From positions 1-64,000 of the forward strand of contig JAJKFH010001679.1 in NCBI GenBank assembly GCA_023333565.1: a stretch of DNA of 64,000 bases, read 5' to 3'. Below the pieces are notes generated by a model that was not told where the DNA came from, did no database searches, and saw only the letters and a program-made list of their open reading frames with translations. The DNA comes from Puffinus mauretanicus (Eukaryota > Chordata > Aves > Procellariiformes > Procellariidae). Position 1 is the stretch's first letter; every line of letters begins with the position of its first letter. Made by a program: the position numbers and the translations under genes. Positions 25,701 through 36,300 of this stretch are shown piece by piece.

Positions 25701-28189
25701 CATCAGTGTGTGATCACTGGGGAGGCAAAACCAATTATTAAGCAGACAGGACAGTGTTGGCAGAACCAAATGTGAATATATTGCTCATGAATATTTGAGG
25801 CTGAAAACAAAAAGTGTTATGACTAGTTGAGGAGTGAGATTCTGTGACACTCTCCCATTAGAAGCACCAGAGGAGATACGAACACAGCAATGGAGACGGA
25901 GCCTGACATCCTTTTGCACAGGATTATGTGATGTCCTATGATAGCAGGGATGTAATGACCCAAAGGATCAATTTCCCTCAGACGTTTTATATGCGTGTAA
26001 TTTGCCTTGCTGCACACTGGTCTTTTAATCCATAGCCTATCAGATTGAAAAATCCTAGTACCATTGAGGTTAAGGCAGATGTTTTACCACCACAGGATAA
26101 AAAATATTTCCTGTGTGTTTGACTTTAAGTTTCACGTAAAGCTTCAAAGGCTACTTCTATATCTTCACAATACACTGCACCTCCCTGGGGTCCAAGAGAG
26201 AATAAAGGTCAACCGGTGCAGTTGGTTGGGTGCTAGTAGTTATGATAATGGCTTACTGTAGCCTTACATGGCATTGTTCAGCCGAAAGGATTTCATATGG
26301 CTATGAAAATTTATGGCCTGATAAATCTGTTCATACCGAGTTGTGTTTCACTCCATGGCTAGACCTATAGAGGCTATGAGAGCAGCTGAGAAGTAAATGT
26401 GTCAAAATTCAGTTCTCACCAAAAGATATGTGGTGTGGGCACCATCCCTACATGTAAATCCAATCTATCAGCACCAAAATGCAAGCACATGGGGAACGAA
26501 ATGTGCCAAGACTACTCCATGGTGTGGGAAAACAGAAGTTTAAGGGCAGGCCATCTATTATAAGGTTCACGAATAGACACCAGAATGAGAAAACTATGCT
26601 CTTCCCGGCTGCTGACTGATCACAGCTGATGAGGAGTCCTGCTCCTTAGCAAAATGCAACATGTACATCCCAAAACTTTTCTTGGAAGTTGTTTCGTAAC
26701 CAGGTTAGAAACAGGAGGGCAGAGCTAATCCATGCCACTCCAGAATGCCTTGGACATTGCCAGATGTCACAGGCTGTGTAACTGAGACCTCCCAAGCCCG
26801 TTAGAGCTGTTGTACGTTCACACCTCCAGAAATCCTGAAAAGATGTAGTTATTCAGCCAGATCCACCAGACCTACCTCCCAACCCAGAAAAGAAGATATG
26901 CTTGGTGCAGGGCAGAGAATAAAAAGCAGACTAGATGGTGACCAGTTCACCAGCCTCCTTCCAAGCATTTCTTTGTATTAATGACATCAAGGCTCCACTG
27001 TCATGGGTATAGCACAATCGTAATATAAAAGCCAATCCCCGCACCATGTTTTTATTATTGAGATGGGACAACAACCTAATGCTAGAACGATAACAGCAAC
27101 AATAACAGAAAATATAACTTAGCCAAATATACGCTTTTTAGAGCCTTTTTAGCATCTGTTCACTTGAAAAATTAATTAGAGCTGTCAAATTTTGAAACAT
27201 TAGTGAAAATCAGCAAGAACTTTACAAGCTTCAGGAGACAAAACAACAAGCTTTTCTGTGCCATGTTTTGACCTGCTCTATTAATGAATCAAAGTGTTGC
27301 TCTGTGGCTCCTTGTAATAAATGAAGGACCATACTGCAGTCCCTCACACTCCTCCTTTGTGTGGGGTGTTTGTTTTTAGGGCTCTGATTTGCAGTACAGT
27401 TATATAGTGACATATCACTTTGTTCATAAGATACGTTTCCTAATTATTACCGTAAGTCATACTTTTCTGGGAACTTTTCTGGGATTAAAAAAAGATTTGT
27501 CTTGCTTTACTATTTCTCTAGTCTCATACTTACAGAGGCAGGTAACTGTGAGTGAATACCCTGCAGCTTTCCCATTTCTCGAGGTCGGCAGTAGAATTTA
27601 TAACTGGGTTTTAATTTGAAGCCAGTCATTATTTCATCTCTCTTTTTCAATTGCCTCCTTTCGTATTTTGATACCTTGCCCTTTCCTAATGCAGCCTAAC
27701 ATCATCCTTGTGGTTTTGCCCAGCACAGAGCACTGAACAGATGTTTTCTTTGAGCTGTGCTCCATCATATCTAGGCCCTTTCCCTTAGTAATTACAGTTA
27801 ATTTTAGGAATCCTCAGTGAATATTAATAGTGGAAATTGTTCCATCAAATATACATAACATTACACTGAATGGTCTTTGACAATGCACTGCTCAATTATG
27901 CAGATGCATTACATCATCCTGAAGTTGCATGTAATTTTCTTTACGCTTAATTAGATTGAAAGAGAGTGCCAGGAGGAGTGGGGGAATGGACTACGGGTTC
28001 CTATAAATCGCTAAAACACGTTACAACCTACACTTAGAAATGTCTCTCTCCCTAATGTTTCCCTCTAATTTTGGGTAATTTCTACATGTTTTATCATCTA
28101 GCATGATGGAAAGGAGCTAGTTGCCTTAAAAATAATAAAGATTTTCTCTCCCCTACCCTGCTTAGTTTCTCCTGTTTGACCCTGCAGTA
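25701..28189. other. Intronic stretch without recognised genes
   Basis: Non-coding background. AT-rich parts at about 27050-27220 and 27800-28130 contain several TAATTA/TTAATTAG words of the kind common in conserved non-coding elements, but conservation cannot be judged here. Confidence 0.55.
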
Positions 28190-28229
28190 AAAACACAGAT
28201 CTGCCGTCCAAAACACAGATCTGCCGTCT
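28190..28229. repeat. 20-bp tandem duplication
   Basis: The unit AAAACACAGATCTGCCGTCC (28190-28209) is followed at once by a copy differing only in the last base (28210-28229). Confidence 0.95.
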
Positions 28230-29829
28230 GGCAGACCAAAATACTGCCTATAACTATGTCATTGACTGTCATCATCACAAATTTAGCCTGTGACTTCATC
28301 CCAGGGCCAGACAGGGGAGGGAATGGGCAGCAAAGGAGAATGGCCGTGATTAAGTACAAATCACCAGAGCAATTAGAGAACGTGACCAGATTGTAAAAAT
28401 CACAGGGAGACATCTCTCAGCCCAATGGATTCACAGGTTTTTTTCCTAGTTACAAAAGCCTGTTTTTGTTGTTTGCCACCTTCTTTGCTCCTACTTTATT
28501 TAAGGAAGGTTGACTAGGCATAAAGAAGAGCTACAGAGGCAAATAGCCTGGTCTTTGTAGACAGGCCATGTACCTAGCAGCTGTAGCACTGCAACCCATG
28601 GTGGAAGGCAGAGAGACAATTCTCCAAGGCATATGATGAATGAAGCCAACAGGAGCGCATCTCTCTCTCTGCCCTCTGACTTGGGCAAGCAGCTCTTCCT
28701 TACAGCTTTCTCTCTTTGTTGGCTGATTTGTTGAAAGAAATCCCTGTCTTGTTTCAGTTGGTTTTGGTTACCAATTCAGGCTCTTGAGGAGACATGGTTC
28801 TCTTGCAGTGATGCAGAAATTTGCTCTGTAAAGCTCGAATCATAACATACATCTATTAGCCCTCTAGGTAACTCAGTCCAGACCATGCAATCAGTCATTA
28901 AGCAGGACTGAATTCTGCACAAAGTCTTATAAAAACAGGACTCCGGTTAACATGATAAAAATTTGACTAATGGTGTTTCAGGTCAAAGAAGGAAAGACTT
29001 ACTGTAAAGGATGAGAGAAGATAAGGAATTATATAGTGCAGGGGTGTGAAACAGATAAGAGACAGACCACCTGACCATCACCTGCTGTCACGTTTTTCAA
29101 GGGTCTGTGTCCTAGGACTGAGCCACAGACCATACAAATTGTTCTAGCAAGGCACTTCTTGATGTTGTTGTTCCCAAGAGCCATGCAGACTACATGAATG
29201 GAAGCTAAGACATCAGCCGACCTCAGGTCCGATGTCCCCTGTCCCATAAATGCAATCAAATATACTATCAAATGATAGGAATAACCTTATGTATTGGGAG
29301 ACATGCTAGTTGCCTCAAAGTCGTATTTTGTAACAACAAGTTCTCACCATGTGACAGAGGATGCTCACATGGGGGTCATGGACCAGATAAAAGCCCTATC
29401 ACATCAACGGACGTCTACATATGTAACCAAACTGCAAGTACTTTATTAGGATGTTATCACACGACAGAGTATACCAGCTTTCTGGATGTGTATGGACATA
29501 TATGATCTGACAGTGGAGGGCTTGATGTTCAAGGTCTCCAGATGCCTCTGCAAGATGTTGCGTGCATCAATTTGGGCAACATTTGGGGTACCATGGGTAC
29601 CAAGGTCATTATTTCTTTTTGTGAAAAACACAACTAGTGCTACGTATAGTCCTTGTTAAATGACATAACCATTTAAGGATGCTGTTGCAATCATGCTCAT
29701 CTCAAAAGTGAAGCATCTCAAAAGAAGCCCAGTGACCCAATGCTGTAAAACTCTGCCCAGCAAAGGGCACATGGCTGCATTCAACTTGTGTGCATTATGT
29801 TTTGCTTTCTCATAAGTACCAATAATGAT
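28230..29829. other. Intronic stretch without recognised genes
   Basis: Ordinary unique-looking sequence. The frames of 60-85 codons show no recognised domain, and I see no repeat family. Confidence 0.55.
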
Positions 29830-30030
29830 CCTTTAGCACCTTTCATCCAAGGATCCCAAAGCAGTTGACAAGTATAAATTACCAAAGCTTTACAACGCCC
29901 AGAAGGGGAGGCTAAGTGCTGCATCCTTTTAACACTCAGGTATAAAATGGCAAAAGGAGGTTAACTGACTTGTCCAGGGTCAGGCAGTAAGTCAGAATGG
30001 GAGCTGGAAAGTGGTACCCAGGAGTTACCA
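29830..30030 (-). repeat. MIR/core-SINE-like ancient repeat
   Basis: The order of blocks matches a reversed MIR-type element: 'atcccaaagcagttgacaag' near 29859, AAAATGGCAAAAGGAGGTTA near 29945 (compare 'ttttacagatgaggaaactgag...aggttaag'), TGACTTGTCCAGGGTCAGGCAG near 29966 (compare 'tgacttgcccaaggtcacacag'), 'taagtcagaatgggagctgg' near 29988 and GGTACCCAGGAGT near 30013 (compare 'gaacccaggagt'). This five-block collinearity is strong for an old repeat. Confidence 0.75.
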
Positions 30031-30419
30031 TTCTGCTGCTGCTGCTGAATATACACAAGAACAGGCAGCCGGGGAGTTACCTGAACAATGTTTGCTACAG
30101 CTGGTGCTGAGTCTCACAGCCCCTTGTCTCTGTGCATGGTGTCCTCAAGAGCTGAAGCACACACTCTCAGCCCGTATGCTCAGGTTCTGGGAACATCCCA
30201 GAGAGCTTCTACAGGTGCTGTGGAGAGGATTTCTCTGGGCTGATGAATGCAGAGAATTATTTTAAACAGTGTGTGAGTTCAGAATGAAAGGGGAATAGGC
30301 ACTGTTAGACTCCTTTTTCTGCATTTCCAGCAACTTCTTTAGGGGAGTTTCTGTGTTGCCATGGCCCTTCCAGGTAGGAAGAGGTGTTAGGATTTTTTTG
30401 GAGATAGCCTGCATCGGTA

Positions 30420-30450
30420 ACAACAACAATAACAATAATAATAATAATAT
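30420..30450. repeat. (AAC)n/(AAT)n microsatellite
   Basis: AAC units grade into about six AAT units, directly before a MIR-like block. Confidence 0.93.
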
Positions 30451-30600
30451 TTCAATGTTTATTCATTTCATCTTAAGTTGCTGAAATTGCAAACGTTTCA
30501 TTGGTCTGAAATGTGGATAAATCATAGGGTTTCCATTTCACAGATGAGTAAACTGAGGCTAAGGAAGTGCATCTGTAGCAGAACTAAGAAGCGAAAATCC
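30440..30600 (-). repeat. Second MIR-like ancient SINE
   Basis: 'tttcaatgtttattcatttc' near 30451 recalls the reversed MIR tail (ACATTTATTGAG). CCATTTCACAGATGAGTAAACTGAGGC near 30533 is very close to the reversed MIR core. It has the same orientation as the copy about 400 bp upstream. Confidence 0.65.
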
Positions 30601-31233
30601 TTCACTGACACTGGACAGCCTTCTTTTAGTGGCTACAGGGAAGTTTTATATATGTATATGATAAAAATTTGAAATACTCTTCACTGATACATCCAGAAAA
30701 TGCTTGTCACCATGCCGCTTCCCTAGATTATGAGCAATTATAAATTAATCTGGTGAGACATTACCCTGGAGACTGACACTAAAGTCACTGCCTAAAAAGC
30801 AGCACAATAAAGATCATTACCCAATTAACAGCCTAGCCAAAGCTATTACCAAAGCCAAAGCCACGGCTGAAATCGTTGATAGTTCCACGGTTCAGAAGTT
30901 CCTGCTCTAAGCTAACATGTTTTATTTCACAGCTGTAGAGGGCTACAGATGTATGCATGGCCAGTTACCATACCCAGCTGATAGTCAGTAACCTGTTACG
31001 CAATGATGCATTGATTGCTTTGGCTTAAGGGCTCACTTAGACTTCTGGCCTGAATTTTGGCTATGTTAAAATATCCTTTACCTACCAGTTTTTTTCTCAT
31101 TGTAAGTGGAGTTTGTTCATGTCCCATATATGCACTAGGCAGTGGCTGCTTTCCTCCTGCTGTCAAATGGGCACTGGGAATGGGTCTTCTACTCGGTGTG
31201 TCGTCCCAAAATAAATTCTGCCTAAGTCAGCCA
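30601..31233. other. Intronic stretch without recognised genes
   Basis: Unique-looking sequence between the MIR-like repeats and the retroviral LTR; nothing else was identified. Confidence 0.55.
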
Positions 31234-31893
31234 TGTTATAAATGATTTAGTCCAAACAGGATTCCAATTTAAGTTTACAATTTATTAAATGAATAGAGGC
31301 AAGCAAACAGCGCTGGGTGTGCCGGGAGTCTCCGCTCCACCAGGACACACACCGTAACGCGGCACTCATCATAAATATATACAGTAAAACATTACATATT
31401 CATATAATTTTGTAATATGCCTATACATATGCATGACCTGTCCCCGCTTCGTATTAAAATGAGTTCCAAAAGTCATTTACATAGTCCAAGCATGCGCAGT
31501 AAAATTAGGGTTAGGGTCTTTTTCCTCTCCGGTGGTCGTTCATAGTCTTCTTCACTGTGTCCGTTAGTTGAACTCTGGGCTTCCTTTGTCTATATATGGT
31601 CATTTAATTAACTCATCCGTTCCTCGACTCTTGGAATGTAATGGGGCATCGGGTTATCTTGTCCTTTAACACTTATCCCTTCACAGTTGTTTATTGTTAG
31701 TGATTTACATAGGACACTATCTCATCACAGCTGTTACATAGGAGGCCTAATGAGCCAGCTCAAGGCCTGTCCGCTCTTATCAAGTGGGAGGATGTACCAT
31801 GGTGAAATCTCAGTCAGGAATTGTTAGTTAATTTATGGCTTAGGCTAGACAATGGCTCTGTTATTAACCCTTAAGTGTTAGTTCCCTCCATCA
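31234..31893 (-). mobile_element. Endogenous retrovirus 3' LTR, minus strand
   Basis: A roughly 660-bp element has TG...CA termini when read on the minus strand (start TGATGGAGGG at 31893, end TTATAACA at 31234). A purine run ending AAAGGGGGGAT lies directly before the minus-strand start (31894-31912); this is a typical polypurine tract and identifies the copy as a 3' LTR. A TATATATTTAT box (about 31372-31382) and an AATAAA polyadenylation signal (31281-31286) come in the expected U3-R order. Internal sequence continues to the right. No 5' LTR was found to the right, so the provirus is truncated. The family is not named because no database comparison was possible. Confidence 0.8.
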
Positions 31894-32180
31894 ATCCCCC
31901 CTTTTCTAAAAAGTTAGTAAATTCATTTACTATACCAGAACGTTCACTAAGTGGCTTTTGCAAGAAGCAGGAACTATATACATACTATATACATTAACCA
32001 CTCTGCTAGACTTAGGCTTGTGGTCATACAAGGGTAGGTAGGACAGAAGGTCACACTTCATCACACGAATCAGATGAACATATTTCACAAGCCATAAGTC
32101 AGTAGATGATCTCTGTGGCTCCATGTTGCTCACCCTACGCTGATACAGTGTAGGGCACAGTGCCACAATCCAGCTGTTAA
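31894..32180 (-). pseudogene. Endogenous retrovirus internal 3' remnant
   Basis: Just upstream of the minus-strand LTR lies a polypurine tract, then about 270 bp with a 78-codon open frame (32166-31930) that ends shortly before the tract. Its place suggests the tail of the last retroviral gene or an adjoining accessory region. No conserved motif lets me name it. The rest of the provirus is missing, so it cannot be functional. Confidence 0.5.
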
Positions 32181-32463
32181 GACAGGAATAAACTACCAGG
32201 AATAATTTACAGAGAAATTTAAATACTGCTGACTTAGGGGAAATAAAATCAGTGAAGCACTGGAGGGTGCTGGCAGGCTTGAAGCCAAAATCACATTTGC
32301 TTTTGTTCTACTCTGACATGGACTGTAATTGGGTTACAGCCACAGCTTTGAAATATCTTTTTTTTTTGAGGTGAAGGACAGAAAAACATTTCTGACAGCG
32401 TCCAGTAGAGTGTGAACAATACTGATTGTTCATCAAGAATCAGATACCTTCTGGACACCCAGA

Positions 32464-32530
32464 TAGAATCATAGAATCATTAAGGTTGGAAAAGACCTCT
32501 AAGATCATCGTGTCCAACCGTCAACCTGAC
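32464..32530 (-). mobile_element. CR1 3'-end fragment
   Basis: AGAATCATAGAATCATTAAGG followed by GTTGGAAAAGACCTCTAAGATCATC is the reverse of the CR1 3' end (GATGACCT..AAGGTC..TCCAAC..ATTCTATG). Only the last 70 bp or so survive. Confidence 0.8.
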
Positions 32531-32759
32531 AGGCAGAGGTCATTAATATTAACTCCAAAAAGATATAATAAAACCAAAAAATTTCTAGAATGAGTGTCCA
32601 AATAGTATCTTTTTCTTTTTTTAAAAAAAAAAAACTTTGGATTAAGTAATAAAAAAACCCATTAAAATATCCAGAATGTATAAACTGATATTTGGTCCAC
32701 TGAGGGTAATGGGATCCACCAGTGATGGTTGCCTCAAACTGTCAGAAGGAAACATGGAC

Positions 32760-33345
32760 GGAAAGCACTTCCCCCCACACCGAGGGGCGGGGGGTGGGGA
32801 TGGGGGTTGCGGTCGGTCCCCCCCAGCCCCTCTCGGCCGCTCCCCCCTCCTCCCCCGTCTCCCCGCTCCAGCGCGGGCCCTTCCCCGGGCTGCAGCCCTT
32901 CAGGGACACCCTGCTCCCGCCGGGGCTCCCCACGGCCGCAGCTCCCGCAGGAAATATCCCCCTGCTGCGGCCTGGGGCCCTCCCCGGGCTGCAGGGCGGG
33001 TCTCTGCTCCCGCGGGGTCTCTCCAGGGCTGCCGGGGATCCCTGCTCCGGGCCTGCAGCCCCTCCCGCCCTCCTCCTCCTCCGGCCTCGGGCTCCCTCTG
33101 CGGCTGCTCCCTCCTGGGCTTCCTCCTCCTCTGCCTGTGCCGCCCGTGGCCCTTTCGGAAACCTGTTTTCCCCCCGGCGCCCCGGCTTGGCTGAGGGGCT
33201 CAGCTGTGCCCTGCGGTGGGGCCGCTGGAGCCGGCCGGGACCGGCTGGGACCGGCTGTGTCCGGCTCGGGGCAGCCCCCGTCTCTCCTCACAGAGGCCGC
33301 CCTGGCAGGGTCCGGCGCCTCCTCTCGCCCGTTGTGCCTCACACC
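32760..33345 (-). mobile_element. GC-rich LTR-like segment related to the 42.4-kb LTR
   Basis: This segment of roughly 600 bp is far richer in G+C and CpG than its surroundings. Its layout parallels the LTR at 42416-43522: a GGGGATGGGGGTTGCGGTC block (32796-32814), an array of 30-40-bp units carrying CTCCAGCGCGGG..CGGGCTGCAG words, and a right part with GGAGCCGGCCGGGACCGGCT and CTCCTCACAGAGGCC, matching the GGAGCCAGCTGGCATTGGCT and TTCTCACAGAAGCC words of the other copy. The minus-strand start may be TGTGAGGCAC at 33343. The AT-rich 3' part seen in the other copy is missing. The alternative is a genuine CpG-island promoter. Open frames of 172-284 codons here are composition artefacts. Confidence 0.6.
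32784..32806 (+). other. Strong G-quadruplex motif
   Basis: Runs of 4, 6, 4 and 5 G are separated by loops of 1, 1 and 2 bases, an ideal intramolecular G4 pattern at the left edge of the GC-rich segment. Confidence 0.85.
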
Positions 33346-36300
33346 AGGTGTGCTGCGCGCGGCACAGGCAGCCGGCGCGGCCCCTGAGCTGGGCTCTCCC
33401 TGAGGTACGCGGGAGAGCAACAGATGGCTGAAACAGAAAATAGAGGTGAGACTGGGAAATGAATTTCTGCGTTTGAAAGCCCTTGGCCTTTGCAGGTTTA
33501 GAGGATGGCCTAGAATGGATTTTGAGCACAGTCGCAAATGTATTTTGGGTTGTCTGATTTGGGGACTCTTGGTTTTGCCCAGTATCACGTATCACCATGC
33601 GCTCTCTGAAGGAACCAGGTCAGGTCCAGCTGTATCACCTCTTGGAACCTATCCATCACTGTAAGTGACAGCTTCAGAGGATTTCACTTTGACATTTACT
33701 TGGCTCCTGCTGTCTTACCATTAACACACTTCTGGTGCCTCCCTGAGAGAAACACAGGGCATTGAAAATCACCTGTTTCAGCCATAAAATTTTATTAACA
33801 AAGAATGAATTTCCATCATCGGGGAACACTAGTCGTGTCTTCGCAGCTGCACTGTGCCCTTGGTCCTCCAGTCTGACAGACTGAGCTGTCATCATGGCCT
33901 GCCTGGTGGCATTTCTGTTAACCTTGCAAGCACTTGCAAAAGGTGTTGAATTCCTACCTTCCCCTGCACGGCTATTATTTATTAATGTACTAGACCTTCA
34001 CTCACTACATATTCTTGGATTTAGCTTGAAATGAGATATATGTTTAGCCTGTTCATCTAGCTGCTGAAAGTCGATAAAATACCATAACCCAAAGAGGAAG
34101 AGAAGTTGCACATTATAGGGTCTGAACCTTAGTCCATCTGAGACTGCAGACAGTGTCTCTTTCCCAGTGGGATCAGAACAGCGATTATCCCAGGGGAACT
34201 GGTAGGTGAGGGTAGACTTCATCCTTTTAAGTGTTTAATATCTCAGAGCCAGAAAGCTGTATTTTAAAATGAAAGGTAAGTAGATAAATATTTAAAGCAG
34301 ACCAGGAAAGATTCATTTTGATGCTTTGAAGTGGTAGCAGTGTTTTGCTAAGGTGAGAAAGAGGTTGCTATGAGAGATCTCTTGGTGCTTTTTTCCCCAG
34401 TAAAAATGTTTTTTGTTTTTTTTTTCCTAGGACAAACCTTATATCTCTTTGTAGTGTAAAGTACAGTGTGTCCTCAGGGTGAGAAGGAGCAAGCAACAAG
34501 ATGAAAAAAAAAGCAGTGGGCAGTTACAAGATAAATTTCAAAATCTTTTGGCACTGGCAAGCCTTAGAGGCAAAAAACACTAAATTGCCTTTTGTGTAGA
34601 ACCCAGGAGAATGTTTTCTCCTTCGGTGTGTTGAATCTGTGTGTTTGCGCATGTATTAAAATTGCTGCTCAGTCTGCAGTGTAAAGATAACATAAAATGA
34701 ATCCTAAATACCAGATAGAGGTTTACAGCCTGAGATGCTCTCCAGAGCTGTCATCACTTCTGGATTGTGCTTGTAATGGGATGTAATGTTTTATGCTCTG
34801 CAGCTTCTGGACAAAGCCACAGCTAGAGGGATTTAGAGAAGCTGACCAACAGATGTAGGCTAGGATACTGCTGGAGAAACACACAGCAAGTAATGAGGAA
34901 TTGCCAAGGAAGAGAAAAACAGCACAGAGGGACAAGATTAAAAATGTGGTTTATCACCTTGCAAAGTTTATCCTGCCTTGCTGTGTCAAAAGCCCAGCTA
35001 GGGACTGGGACTTGCAGGGACCTGGGAACTGACATGAGCAGGTCCCAGGCTCTCATGGAGAAGAGGAGGGGGAGCAAGTCACAGCTCTTGGGCAGACAGA
35101 AACAGTTCTCATTCCTTCACCAAGGTCACAGCAGCCACTGTGCACTAGATGAAATTGCTTTACCTCTGTATTCGTAGTGCCAAAATGACTTGCTCGCTTC
35201 AGTGGGGTGGAGAGTGGTAAGACTCAAAAAAGAATGGCGTCCAAGGGTGGCTATCTTTGGTGTGGTCCTGGATAACCAAGAGTAACTCATCTTTCCTTGT
35301 GATGATACTACCTGTGAGTTTTTTGATAGTATCCCCCTTTTACACACCCACAGCCTGGGAGCTCACAGCACTGTTGAAATGAACTTTTGCCCAAGCAGAG
35401 CCCTCTGCCTGGTCTGATGTGCCATGTTGCATGTACCAGAGATGGTTTTTACCCCATTCCTCAGGAAGATAAGTGCTCCTGGAAGTGGGACAGGTGTGTT
35501 GGCAGCAGCTCTGGTCATCAAAACGGGCTGTGCTGGCAGACACCACATGGGCCACGTGGCATTCAGGAAGGGAGCAGGGAAGGAGAGCGGTCCTTGCTCT
35601 CACCGTAGGTACACCTCCTCCTTACACTGTGAGCCAGTGGCTGTTTCATTGCAGGGTTTCATTTGTGATTAATGAGTTATTATCAGCACCATTAGAAAAC
35701 CCACCATAGTTGTTTGTCGCCAGATAACATCCATCTCCTACTCGATTTCTGCTTTTGGCTGTCAGGTTTTGACTGAAATCAGACACTGAGGTGATAAGCA
35801 CTGGAAAGCAATGGGCAGTTTCGATTTAGGCTGTATAACCTTATACAGTTATACAGTTACTCTCTAAAAGCACCTGTGTGTGTTTAGTATTGACAGGATT
35901 AGTGCAAGGTAATTCATATTCCAAGACTGTAACCTGGCTCCAGATTAAATAATATCTCCTGCAAAGGAAATTACCAAGCCATTGTGTGTTAATAATACTG
36001 AACACACTTTTTTTTTTTTTTTTTTATTTTGAGTACCAGCCTCACACTTCAGGACTGTCTCGACAAGCTATTACACCTCCCTTAATTAAAGTTTTGTTAG
36101 CACACTGGCTTCTTGAAATTTACAGGAGATATTGGCCCTGTAGCCTGTGTAAATTTGTACTTCCTGAAGTCTGTCTTTCAGCTGAACTCTGGATTTGTGC
36201 TGCATGCTGGGGTTGCCTGTGTAACTCAGGGAACGTAACGTTAGGTATGGTCTGGCATCACTCAGGAGAATTATGAAGAGATCAGAATGAATTTCTTGGG

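Noticed and set aside
31505..31518. TTAGGGTTAGGG, two telomere-type units
   Set aside because: Only two copies, lying inside a retroviral LTR; not an interstitial telomere array.
32676..33598. Open frames of 132-284 codons on both strands
   Set aside because: They overlap in five frames inside a GC-rich, repeat-like segment where stops are rare. The proteins are low-complexity Pro/Gly/Arg/Ser with no domain.
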